Below are positions 36,472-43,837 of a DNA stretch of 64,000 nucleotides, in pieces. The notes under the pieces are model-generated. The model had not been told where the DNA came from and made no database searches. It was given only the letters and a program-made list of their open reading frames with translations. This DNA is from Pseudomonas hormoni (lineage in GTDB: Bacteria > Pseudomonadota > Gammaproteobacteria > Pseudomonadales > Pseudomonadaceae): NCBI RefSeq assembly GCF_018502625.1, contig NZ_CP075566.1, positions 2,237,001 to 2,301,000 on the forward strand, in the 5' to 3' direction. Position 1 is the stretch's first letter; each line of letters opens with the position of its first letter. The position numbers were made by a program, and so were the translations under genes.

Positions 36472-37485
36472 ATGGATAGCACACCCGCCCAGCAGGCCTT
36501 GCTCGAGCACTACGTCAAAAAGATCCTCGCCGCGCCGGTGTACGAACTGGCGGTGCGCACGCCATTGCAAGCGGCGCCGGCGCTGTCCGAAGCCCTTGGC
36601 AACCAGATCCTGCTGAAGCGTGAAGACTTGCAGCCGACCTTTTCCTTCAAGATCCGCGGCGCCTACAACAAACTGGTTCAGCTGAGCGATGCGCAAAAGG
36701 CCCGTGGCGTGATCACCGCTTCCGCCGGCAACCATGCGCAAGGCGTGGCGCTGGCAGCACGTGAGTTGGGGATTGCCGCCACCATCGTCATGCCCGCCAC
36801 AACGCCGGAATTGAAAGTGCTCGGGGTCCGCAGTCGGGGCGCCGAGGCAGTGTTGCACGGGGAAAGTTTTCCGTTTGCCCTGTCGTACGCATTGAACCTG
36901 GCTGAGCAAACCGGCCGAACCTTTGTCTCGCCGTTCGACGACCCGGAAGTGATCGCCGGGCAGGGTACCGTCGCCATGGAAATCCTGCGTCAGCACCAAG
37001 GGCCGCTCGACGCGATCTTTGTGCCGGTGGGCGGTGGCGGCTTGATCGCGGGCATCGCCGCATACGTCAAATACTTGCGCCCTGAAGTCCGCATCATCGG
37101 TGTCGAGTCGGAACATTCCGCGTGCCTGTCCGCCGCGCTACAGGCCGGCGAGCGTGTTGTCCTGCCGAACGTAGGCACATTTGCCGATGGCGTCGCCGTT
37201 GCGCAGATCGGCGCTTATGGATTTGAAGTCTGCCGGTTTTGCGTGGATGAGGTGGTGACCGTCAGCAACGACGAACTTTGCACCGCGATCAAGAATATCT
37301 ACGACGATACCCGCTCGATCACCGAACCTTCTGGCGCGTTGGCCGTGGCGGGCATCAAGAAGTACGTGGCGCAGACGGGCGTGCGTGGCCAGACACTGGT
37401 GGCCATCGACTCCGGCGCCAACATCAATTTCGACAGCTTGCGCCATGTCGCCGAACGCGCCGCATTGAGCGGCACCCCGGCATGA
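36472..37485 (+). CDS. ilvA: Threonine dehydratase, catalytic domain only
   Basis: PLP enzyme converting threonine to 2-oxobutanoate, the first step to isoleucine. The 337-residue protein aligns with the catalytic part of biosynthetic IlvA: the PLP lysine is in QPTFSFKIRGAYN (Lys 60), then ITASAGNHAQGVAL, the phosphate loop VPVGGGGLIAG near 180 and EPSGALAVAGIKKY near 285. It ends soon after the ANINFDSLRHVAER motif, so the C-terminal ACT-like domains that bind Ile and Val are missing. The upstream attenuator suggests a biosynthetic role with control at transcription. A catabolic TdcB-like role is the alternative. Confidence 0.88.
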   Translation: MDSTPAQQALLEHYVKKILAAPVYELAVRTPLQAAPALSEALGNQILLKREDLQPTFSFKIRGAYNKLVQLSDAQKARGVITASAGNHAQGVALAARELGIAATIVMPATTPELKVLGVRSRGAEAVLHGESFPFALSYALNLAEQTGRTFVSPFDDPEVIAGQGTVAMEILRQHQGPLDAIFVPVGGGGLIAGIAAYVKYLRPEVRIIGVESEHSACLSAALQAGERVVLPNVGTFADGVAVAQIGAYGFEVCRFCVDEVVTVSNDELCTAIKNIYDDTRSITEPSGALAVAGIKKYVAQTGVRGQTLVAIDSGANINFDSLRHVAERAALSGTPA

Positions 37486-37530
37486 GCGTACGCAGAAGGC
37501 CAATCGGAGTAAGACTTGCACACCCAATCC

Positions 37531-37624
37531 CCTGTGGGAGCGAGCTTGCTCGCGATGACGGTTGTACATTCAACACGGGTGGTGCCTGAGCGTCCGCTAT
37601 CGCGAGCAAGCTCGCTCCCACAGG
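37531..37624. repeat. REPIN (class A) between convergent genes
   Basis: cctgtgggagcgagcttgct pairs exactly with agcaagctcgctcccacagg, with a spacer of about 50 bp. Confidence 0.88.
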
Positions 37625-37639
37625 TTTTGCATTTGCTGG

Positions 37640-38122
37640 TTATTCCTGAACAGCTTTTTCGACCTTGTCTGACGCCGACCAGACCCGATAACGGACCTCA
37701 ACATCCTTGGGCACATAAAGCACGATCGGCAGCTTGCTGTTGTAGCGCAACATGAAACCGTCGCCGACCACCGGGACGAAGTCCTGTGTGCTTTTGCCAT
37801 CCGGGCAGGCCATCAGCGTGCTCATCGGGCCGATCACTTTTTCCAGGCGGTAGAACGGATAGCCCCAGCCCTCGAGGTTCTTCTCCTCGAGCATGCCGCC
37901 CAGGCGCTGGCGATTGCAGTCCACGCTCAAAGTCTTGCCGGCAAGAATCTCGACCTGGTAGCTGTCTTCCTGCTTCTGTGGCGCCAGGTGAATGACCTGG
38001 CGTGTAAACCCTTTTTCGGCTTTGGGGAAGGGCGCGACGTCTTCGAGTTTCGCCGCATGAGCGACGGTCGATAGCTCGGCAACTATCAGCCCGACGGTAG
38101 TGATATAGGTCAATGAACCCAT
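37640..38122 (-). CDS. eco: Ecotin, periplasmic serine-protease inhibitor
   Basis: Dimeric periplasmic inhibitor of trypsin-fold proteases. The start is ATG at 38122, with AAGGAGG upstream and a signal peptide to about residue 24 (ends VAHA-A); the longer reading is rejected. The 160-residue protein has the ecotin text [40 protein letters not shown] and [20 protein letters not shown]. The reactive-loop segment contains STLMACP, with the P1 Met and the disulfide Cys. The C-terminal strand [20 protein letters not shown] is the dimer interface. Confidence 0.93.
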   Translation of the reverse strand: MGSLTYITTVGLIVAELSTVAHAAKLEDVAPFPKAEKGFTRQVIHLAPQKQEDSYQVEILAGKTLSVDCNRQRLGGMLEEKNLEGWGYPFYRLEKVIGPMSTLMACPDGKSTQDFVPVVGDGFMLRYNSKLPIVLYVPKDVEVRYRVWSASDKVEKAVQE

Positions 38123-38429
38123 GATGCCTCCTTGCGTGTGAGTAGGGTCAGCGGATACTGAATGAACGGGTCGCAATTTTTACTGCCATGGGCGGCCAAT
38201 GCAAACCCGGACTCATCAGGTTGCAATTTGCAGGGACGAGAACCGGGTTTTTTGCAAATTGCATGAGCCTGTTTACTTGAAGACACATTAAACCCTTGAT
38301 TTGCCGATGAGCTGCACGGCGAAATCCGAGGCATGTTTTATGCTGTAGCTGGTCCTGAAGCTGACCGCGAATTTATTGAGTCGGCATTGATAGCTGATTG
38401 GCAATCTCACAATTAAGGAGAGGGTCGCC

Positions 38430-38699
38430 ATGTTTCTTTCTGCCTTGGAACTCCGCAACATCGTAGAAAGCAGTTTTCTGCCGAAACGTTGTCAATGCAC
38501 GCTGTCGCCGGACCTTAAAATGACCGTCAAGGTGTATTCGGACGGTGAAACCGATCAAGTAGAGCTGTTGAAAACCGGCATCGATGCCAATTCGCTCAAT
38601 GGATGTCGGGAAATACAAGACCTGATCAGCGTATTGCGCTCCGACATGGAGCATCAGGCCAGCACCCAGACACTGCACCCCGACCGGCAAGCACTGTAA
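38430..38699 (+). CDS. DUF1652 protein
   Basis: An 89-residue protein with the DUF1652 start FLSALELRNIVESSFLPKRC followed by QCTLSPDLKMTVKVY and a short helix. This family is common as many small paralogs in Pseudomonas; its function is unknown. TTAAGGAGAGGGTCGCC before the ATG is a strong ribosome site. It converges with the DUF2790 gene across a hairpin. Confidence 0.85.
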   Translation: MFLSALELRNIVESSFLPKRCQCTLSPDLKMTVKVYSDGETDQVELLKTGIDANSLNGCREIQDLISVLRSDMEHQASTQTLHPDRQAL

Positions 38700-38718
38700 C
38701 TCGCTGTCGTCACATTCC

Positions 38719-38742
38719 GGGTCTGGCCATGAAGCCAGACCC
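38719..38742. terminator. Hairpin between convergent DUF1652 and DUF2790 genes
   Basis: GGGTCTGGC, loop CATGAA, GCCAGACCC: a perfect 9-bp stem between two gene ends. The T-run is weak (gttcgttgtttcc), so it is a probable rather than certain terminator. Confidence 0.6.
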
Positions 38743-38759
38743 GCGTTCGTTGTTTCCGA

Positions 38760-39026
38760 TCAATTCTGATAACTGCATGCATCGGACAGTTTGCGATACG
38801 TGATCTCTGCGGGTTTGCCTGACGCATCAATGTACTTCATGTCCGCCGTGATGACTTTGCAATCCAGGGTCGAAGGTTCGGTCAGCGAAACCACCTTGGC
38901 TACGTGCAGCGGCATGCCGTATTCATAGGGCACTGCTTGCGAAGAAGCGGTGTTGTTGGCCTGGGCCAGGCCGGTAAAACCGGTGCAGGCGAGGGCGGCG
39001 GTAACCAGCAAAGTGCGCATGTTCAT
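38760..39026 (-). CDS. DUF2790 secreted small protein
   Basis: An 88-residue protein with signal peptide MNMRTLLVTAALACTGFTGL ending AQA-N. The mature core YEYGMPLHVAKVVSLTEPST and the following VITADMKYIDASGKPAEITY match DUF2790, a Pseudomonas family of small periplasmic proteins often induced by metal or osmotic signals. Two Cys (residues 56 and 84) could form a disulfide. CTGGAGATCGCTC before ATG supports the start. Confidence 0.85.
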   Translation of the reverse strand: MNMRTLLVTAALACTGFTGLAQANNTASSQAVPYEYGMPLHVAKVVSLTEPSTLDCKVITADMKYIDASGKPAEITYRKLSDACSYQN

Positions 39027-39532
39027 GAGCGATCTCCAGTGCAGACAGAAAGTGCGCTCGACGTAACGAGCGTCGAGCCTGCCGCACTGGGCGTCAGAAA
39101 AACCTGAGGGCGTGCGGTCCAGTAAAGTTTTGGACCGCAGCGTTAAGCGATGGTTAACCGGGCTGAATGCCGCCTGTCGTGACGGGGAATTCTGTCAGGC
39201 GTTTCGTAGGGGTAAGAATCCTCAGTAGCTTCGGCTTCGTCCTACAAGGATGGATGCTTTGTCGACTTTCCGATGGTGGGCGTAGCAATTACTGTTTGGG
39301 CTCGCTGCAAAATCAGCGAACAGGTTTGGTCACCTGATAACACTTGTGCATAGATGTGCGATCATTCGCGCCGCAGACTTTTGAGTCTTGTAGTGCGTTG
39401 CAATGGTGGCTGTGTGCAGGACGCCTTCGGGCGAGCCGTTTGAGTGTTACCGGTTGACCAAGCCTGTACACAGCCGCCTCCATCGTTTGGTCACGGTGCT
39501 GGCGATTACTAATTAATACTCGAGTAATTACT
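39027..39532. other. Long intergenic region with structured element
   Basis: Just over 500 bp without a confident gene. It contains a decayed REP-like stretch (39206-39246), the direct repeat gtttggtcac near 39326 and 39486, a large inverted repeat (39405-39478) listed separately, and a TACTCGAGTA palindrome in an AT-rich block (39515-39532) just ahead of the 98-residue gene. A 77-codon minus-strand frame (39546-39313) covers the same ground; it is more likely non-coding. Confidence 0.5.
39405..39478. other. Large inverted repeat, possible structured RNA
   Basis: GGTGGCTGTGTGCAGG (39405-39420) pairs with CCTGTACACAGCCGCC (39463-39478). Sixteen positions pair if two G-U pairs are allowed. Inside is CGCC-TTCG-GGCG (39422-39433), a stable tetraloop hairpin. 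It could be a small RNA, a 5' leader of the 98-residue gene, or a repeated genomic element. Strand is not fixed. Confidence 0.5.
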
Positions 39533-39829
39533 ATGCAATCGATCAATCCATTCCCCGATCGCTACCGTTCAATCAAAAGCAGCGTCACCGCTTCATCCCC
39601 CTTGGTCATCGACACAGAAGCCGACCCTCAAGACATCCTCGAAGCCGCCCTCCAGCGCGTCCGCGCCTCCAGTGATTTACTGGAAACGCTCCATATTCAA
39701 TGTTTCAAGGACGGCGACGTGCAGGACATTCCGCATATTACCCATGCGCTTTACCTGCTGACGCAGGACGGTTGCGATCTGCTGAAGGTTGCTCAGCAAC
39801 GGATGTTGAGTTGGAAGGCGCCTGTCTGA
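39533..39829 (+). CDS. Small Pseudomonas protein, unknown function (DUF3077/DUF6124-like)
   Basis: A 98-residue soluble protein starting MQSINPFPDRYRSIKSSVTA. The middle is PQDILEAALQRVRASSDLLE followed by HITHALYLLTQDGCDLLKVA, which looks like two amphipathic helices. Architecture and the long upstream leader resemble a set of small paralogous Pseudomonas proteins (DUF3077/DUF6124), but family assignment is tentative. No clear ribosome site precedes the ATG. It has its own strong terminator. Confidence 0.7.
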   Translation: MQSINPFPDRYRSIKSSVTASSPLVIDTEADPQDILEAALQRVRASSDLLETLHIQCFKDGDVQDIPHITHALYLLTQDGCDLLKVAQQRMLSWKAPV

Positions 39830-39846
39830 CGTTAGAATTCACAGAC

Positions 39847-39878
39847 AAATCCAGCGCCTTTTGGCGCTGGATTTTTTT
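39847..39878 (+). terminator. Strong terminator after the 98-residue gene
   Basis: AAATCCAGCGCC, loop TTTT, GGCGCTGGATTT with a continuing T-run. Perfect stem; probably bidirectional. Confidence 0.9.
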
Positions 39879-39925
39879 ATGGACGGTGTTTTGATCTATT
39901 GGTAACGCAACTTGAGGGCGTCGCG

Positions 39926-40477
39926 TCAAGGCTTAGAGGTGTTCAGTTCTATCAACGATTCACTGGGCAGGGTCGCTGGAAACTCATCTAATTCGAGGAA
40001 AATCCCGTCTTTTCCGTAGCTCAAATATTTGTGCGAGCTTTCATTACCCGTATTCTCAAAAATCACCTGCGCTCCCTGCGAGGAAATTTTTACCCAGCGA
40101 GGACGGTTTCTTTCGGCGAAATCGATACGTTGGATTTTCCCATCCGTTGAATCGAAATAGAACAAAGCACCTTGCAGATAGTTAGAAGCGAATTCGCCCG
40201 ACACTACCAGTACGTTTGTATTTTTTTGATCTGATGCACATTGCCATTGCACGTCGCTCCCTCGAGAGGCCTCTGCATCGTCGTATATGAACCGGGTGAT
40301 TTGACCGTAGCGGGTTTTGTAAATATAGGAATCGACGATTGGCGAACCACGCAGCAGCGAAATCGTGTGTTGTGATTCTGCCAGTTCACAATCAACCATC
40401 GTTTGTAGCGACGGTTGATCAGCAAACACCTGAACGCAAAAAGTGGCAAGTCCAATGCCAAACACAAAATTTTTCAT
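39926..40477 (-). CDS. Exported protein of unknown function, type VI island
   Basis: A 183-residue protein. The start at 40477 gives a signal peptide MKNFVFGIGLATFCVQVFAD; a TTG start at 40549 overlapping the upstream gene end would bury it. The mature part is beta-rich (QLDWQC-like GSDVQWQCASDQKNTNVLVV near 72) and ends SLIELNTSKP. The codon use and AT content resemble the neighbouring immunity gene, not the flanking core genes. Its place at the end of a vgrG-effector-immunity run makes a periplasmic immunity role possible but unproven. Confidence 0.65.
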   Translation of the reverse strand: MKNFVFGIGLATFCVQVFADQPSLQTMVDCELAESQHTISLLRGSPIVDSYIYKTRYGQITRFIYDDAEASRGSDVQWQCASDQKNTNVLVVSGEFASNYLQGALFYFDSTDGKIQRIDFAERNRPRWVKISSQGAQVIFENTGNESSHKYLSYGKDGIFLELDEFPATLPSESLIELNTSKP

Positions 40478-40545
40478 TTGGTCTTGCCAGACGGACGATG
40501 AGGCCAAGCGATCGAGTGAAGTCCCATTCGCGGTCTTCGCCGGAT

Positions 40546-41103
40546 TCAAAATGCGGCCGAGTTCGGTACGCGACTCAGAAACAGTTTCAGGCCTTGTTGA
40601 TACAGCTCAGCGTCCATGGCATTGCTGTGTTTGGGGATGACATACGCCTTTCCCTTTCGATCCAGTTCGGCACAGGCAACCAAGTAGAAATCGGGCGTTT
40701 CCCTCACTCGCACAATTTGTCCCCACGCTAACCCGCTCTTGATGCCCTTGGGCCTGATCATGGTGAAACCCTGATCATCGAGTTGAAGGCGATAAGCTCC
40801 TTCAGCGGTCTTGAGGTTTGTGCGTAGCCTGGCTTCGATAAGGCGCTTGTTCCATCCGCGGAAAGTTGTGCGCGGCTTGGCACGGTTGGCGACGATACGA
40901 GTACGCAAATAGCGAATCAAGCGATCAGAGCCGAACCAACAGAGTAAGACCAAAGTCACCGCGCACAGAGCTAGGGAAATGACCTTCTCGGCTGTTATCT
41001 CGCGATCGGGCAAATAGAGCGCCAGCGCACCGGCAACCAGACAGAGGGCAAACAACAAAAGCGTGAGCCAGCGGTCCTGCAAACCGTCGACGTGGTCCTG
41101 CAT
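40546..41103 (-). CDS. YcxB-like membrane protein
   Basis: A 185-residue protein with two N-terminal membrane helices (WLTLLLFALCLVAGALALYL and VISLALCAVTLVLLCWFGSD) and a C-terminal YcxB-like cytoplasmic domain (GAYRLQLDDQGFTMIRPKGI, then WGQIVRVRETPDFYLVAC). YcxB-like proteins are common beside polymorphic toxin loci. Here it follows the PoNi immunity gene by about 220 bp. It could be an accessory immunity gene; the sequence does not say. Confidence 0.7.
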   Translation of the reverse strand: MQDHVDGLQDRWLTLLLFALCLVAGALALYLPDREITAEKVISLALCAVTLVLLCWFGSDRLIRYLRTRIVANRAKPRTTFRGWNKRLIEARLRTNLKTAEGAYRLQLDDQGFTMIRPKGIKSGLAWGQIVRVRETPDFYLVACAELDRKGKAYVIPKHSNAMDAELYQQGLKLFLSRVPNSAAF

Positions 41104-41321
41104 GTTGCTGAGCTGCTGATCATTCTAAAGCATTTCGCGCTCCAGCAGTTCAGCCAATCGGGTCTGGGTTAGTGCGGGGGTTATGGTGAAATGAAGTTCC
41201 ATGAGCTGAGTTCGACGTCCGTTTCTGAAAAGGGCACTGGCTTAAATATTTGCGATTTATGGGTGACCGTTTCCGACGGGCCATAGTCCCAATCTGCCGC
41301 AATGCTTCTTCTATACAGGGT
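41104..41321 (-). pseudogene. Coding-like remnant after the PoNi stop codon
   Basis: In the same frame as PoNi, the 46 codons after its TAG (41321-41184, stop 41183-41181) read TLYRRSIAADWDYGPSE, then KSQIFKPVPFSETDVELSSW and NFISP. The text is protein-like with no start codon. In another frame a 25-codon piece MELHFTITPALTQTRLAELL runs to 41128. These look like the tail of a displaced or broken gene, as is usual where toxin and immunity cassettes are exchanged. Confidence 0.4.
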
Positions 41322-42272
41322 CTATTCTTCGCCCGACCAATACCAAAGTGTATCTCCCCACTTCGAGTCACTGATGCTCGGCATGATCTCACCTTGCTGG
41401 AAGTGGCGTCTTGAGTTGCCCTGTGCCGGTGTAAACCAAAAGCCCGGTTTACTGCACGGCTCACCGGCAACAATACGATTAACTTGAGAGTCCGTAACTC
41501 CTTGGTAGTTTCTAGCGTATTCGACCAAGTCCTTTGGATAAACCATATGGTCAATTTTGCTGTCGTCTATGCCGTACAAAAATGCAACCGCACCAGCTTC
41601 AAAGGCCCAGTAACCCACATAGATTCCTTCCTCTCCTTGAAGGTGAGTGTCGTGCCAAGGAGCTTGTTTGAAAGCTGGATACCATTGCTGGCAATATTTT
41701 TTCAGAAGTTTTGGCGGTTCTTCTTTTTCATCGCTGTAAATAGCTTGAATAAGTGGCGTATATACATCGTGATACCACTCGTCAACATCGTGCCGATTAG
41801 GCATTACCTTGTTCAGTAGGGCTTCGTAAAGCGTGTCGTCACCCGCATATCCTGCGTCATCCATGAGCTTGACGAAGCGTGGGAGCAAGTCAGTCCGGTG
41901 CAAAAGTATGCACAAACTGATTACCTGGACGGCTTCTTCATATTGGTTAGGCCAGTCGTCTATTGCCAATGGCGATATATTTGGGATGCCCTGATACTCG
42001 GCAAGTGTTTTTTGGCGGATTTCGTATTTTTCCACCAAATCTTCAAGGAGAGTAATAAGGGTTTCTATATTCTCACCTGCAGTGTAAGTGGCGAGTAACT
42101 TGTCTAAAGCGAGCGTCTGGAAGTATTTGGCGCGCTGAGAGGCTTCTTCTAGAGCGGAGTCAGATTTGAATTTGTTTATTTTGAAAAATTCGATTAGCTC
42201 ATCATGTTCTCTGAGAAAATTCTCATAGTGTTTTTGACTAAAAAATTTCTGCCGCATGTTCATAGCTGTCAA
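41322..42272 (-). CDS. PoNi-type immunity protein (DUF1910/DUF1911)
   Basis: Cytoplasmic antidote to the adjacent PoNe-type DNase effector. The 316-residue, mostly helical protein has a DUF1910-like N half (QKHYENFLREHDELIEFFKI; LLEDLVEKYEIRQKTLAEYQ) and a DUF1911 C half (YCQQWYPAFKQAPWHDTHLQ; YVGYWAFEAGAVAFLYGIDD; KIDHMVYPKDLVEYARNY). It starts at 42272, overlapping the effector stop by 4 bases, so it is made together with the toxin. It is AT-richer than the core genes. Confidence 0.85.
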   Translation of the reverse strand: MTAMNMRQKFFSQKHYENFLREHDELIEFFKINKFKSDSALEEASQRAKYFQTLALDKLLATYTAGENIETLITLLEDLVEKYEIRQKTLAEYQGIPNISPLAIDDWPNQYEEAVQVISLCILLHRTDLLPRFVKLMDDAGYAGDDTLYEALLNKVMPNRHDVDEWYHDVYTPLIQAIYSDEKEEPPKLLKKYCQQWYPAFKQAPWHDTHLQGEEGIYVGYWAFEAGAVAFLYGIDDSKIDHMVYPKDLVEYARNYQGVTDSQVNRIVAGEPCSKPGFWFTPAQGNSRRHFQQGEIMPSISDSKWGDTLWYWSGEE

Positions 42273-43837
42273 GCCTCAATCTTTAGGGTGTCCAATGCAC
42301 CATATTTTTTGGTCAGGGACTTTTTGCGCTTGTTTACAAACGCTTTAACCTCTGCCTCATTGTAATGAAACGCTTTGTGAGCGTGGTGTTCGCTTTCATT
42401 TGCATTTTTTAATCTGGCCTCAGCATGCTCTTTAGGGCTGGAGCTAGGGTGGTAGAGTGGGGAATAAAATAAATGACGACTATAAGAAGTTTCTACTTGG
42501 GCGGCGAGTATTCGATTGCCGACGGCTTTTTGAAGATTAAACAGTATCCATTCCACGCTCATCTGTACGAGAACGTCTTTGGGTTTGGTGGTCCTGATTT
42601 TTGAGTTTTTGGAGGGCTGTTTTTTTGATCTGCCGGTGTTCTTGGCGCTCGGGCTTTTTTTCTCACTGGCATCTTGCTCGTTTTCGATGGGTTCAAGCAG
42701 CGTACTTGGATCGCCCAATCCTGAGACACCTAGCTTCGAGGCAACTCCAGGCTTACGCGTATTGTTCGGCTTACGCATAAATTTCGGCGCATCTTCATCT
42801 TTGCTCGCCTTCGCCTCAACAATGGCAAATTTTTCGCCGCCATTATTGGCCGGGTTCGCTCGCCAAACCGCATCTATCCCCGTTCCGTTAGCGCCATCAG
42901 ACAGTTTGTAGAGAACGTGCTTCGCCTTAGGACTCCCACCCGCAGAAAGCTTCCCCGATTTACTCGCACTCGGCACACCCTCCAGCCACTTCCCATCCGC
43001 GCCCTTATCGTGGCCATCCCAATCCTGACCCCAACCAAACTCCACCGCGCAGATGTAGTCGGCAATATGCTCCCCGCTAACCCCCAGTCCTTCATTCAAA
43101 ATACTGGCAGGCGCCTGAAGGCCAACTTTGGAAGCTTCAACCTGGTTGGAATGGGTGCCGCTCGCACCCTCGGTTCCTTTCGCCGCAACGGCGGAGTCTT
43201 TATTGGCAGGCTTTTCCGCTTTTTTCGGGTGGCTTGATCCGGAGGAGGCCGCAGAACTATTGCGTTGCATCCCTTTCCACTTAACCAACCGCTTCTCAAC
43301 AATCCCCACCATGGCCGGCATGTTGTCGCGGGAGGCGGCGAGGACGGTGACGACTGATGTTTTTGCCCAGTTCGGCAGGCTCTGGAAAGTGGATGAGCCT
43401 TTTACGCCGGTGATGATCTCATCAAGCTCAGCGCGCAGTTTTCCTGCATCGAATATCTGTTTGAGCAGTTCTTCCGGGCTGGTTTTAACTCCGCACTCTT
43501 GCAGTACGAAGCGAAGCAGGTCGAACAACACCGGGGCGTAGCGTTGCGGGTCTTTGTTGACGATTCGCAAGCTCTTCTTCAGGCCGTCACCCGGTCCAGG
43601 CACCCAGCCGATGACGGCCATCAGCAGGTCAAATTGTGCGTCTTCCTTTCCATCCGTCGACTCTGCGTTGTAGAGGACGATGGAGGATTCGATGGTGTCG
43701 TAGGCGTCGATGGCTTGGCCCAGAAAGGGCACGGCGCCGAGCGCGATGCCTTTGGCCAATTCAACCGCTGCCTCTTGATAGGCGGCGCTACGGTCTTCGC
43801 CTCCGTCGTTTGCGCTCTCAGCTACTGCCTCGCTCAT
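42269..43837 (-). CDS. Type VI secretion effector with PoNe-type DNase domain
   Basis: A 522-residue antibacterial effector. The N-terminal part carries a hydrophobic pre-toxin stretch (ELAKGIALGAVPFLGQAIDA, residues 27-46), as seen in T6SS cargo. A Ser/Lys/Ala-rich linker covers 190-240. The toxin core begins SGEHIADYICAVEFGWGQDW; GTGIDAVWRANP supplies the acidic residue and KFAIVEAKASKDED the E-x-K of a PD-(D/E)xK nuclease, as in PoNe. An insert rich in Lys and Ser follows near 390-425. It is framed by 4-bp overlaps with vgrG upstream and PoNi downstream. Domain assignment is by motif and partner. Confidence 0.82.
   Translation of the reverse strand: MSEAVAESANDGGEDRSAAYQEAAVELAKGIALGAVPFLGQAIDAYDTIESSIVLYNAESTDGKEDAQFDLLMAVIGWVPGPGDGLKKSLRIVNKDPQRYAPVLFDLLRFVLQECGVKTSPEELLKQIFDAGKLRAELDEIITGVKGSSTFQSLPNWAKTSVVTVLAASRDNMPAMVGIVEKRLVKWKGMQRNSSAASSGSSHPKKAEKPANKDSAVAAKGTEGASGTHSNQVEASKVGLQAPASILNEGLGVSGEHIADYICAVEFGWGQDWDGHDKGADGKWLEGVPSASKSGKLSAGGSPKAKHVLYKLSDGANGTGIDAVWRANPANNGGEKFAIVEAKASKDEDAPKFMRKPNNTRKPGVASKLGVSGLGDPSTLLEPIENEQDASEKKSPSAKNTGRSKKQPSKNSKIRTTKPKDVLVQMSVEWILFNLQKAVGNRILAAQVETSYSRHLFYSPLYHPSSSPKEHAEARLKNANESEHHAHKAFHYNEAEVKAFVNKRKKSLTKKYGALDTLKIEA

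Noticed and set aside
39206..39246. Fifteenth REPIN
   Set aside because: Only partial similarity to class B arms (gtaggggtaag...cttcgtcctac); arms are too degraded to call.
39313..39546. 77-codon minus-strand frame
   Set aside because: It overlaps the large inverted repeat and the start of the 98-residue gene and has no ribosome site. It is better explained as non-coding structured DNA, though it may be annotated as a gene in databases.
40478..40549. TTG start for the exported protein at 40549
   Set aside because: It would bury a clear signal peptide 24 residues inside; the ATG at 40477 is preferred.
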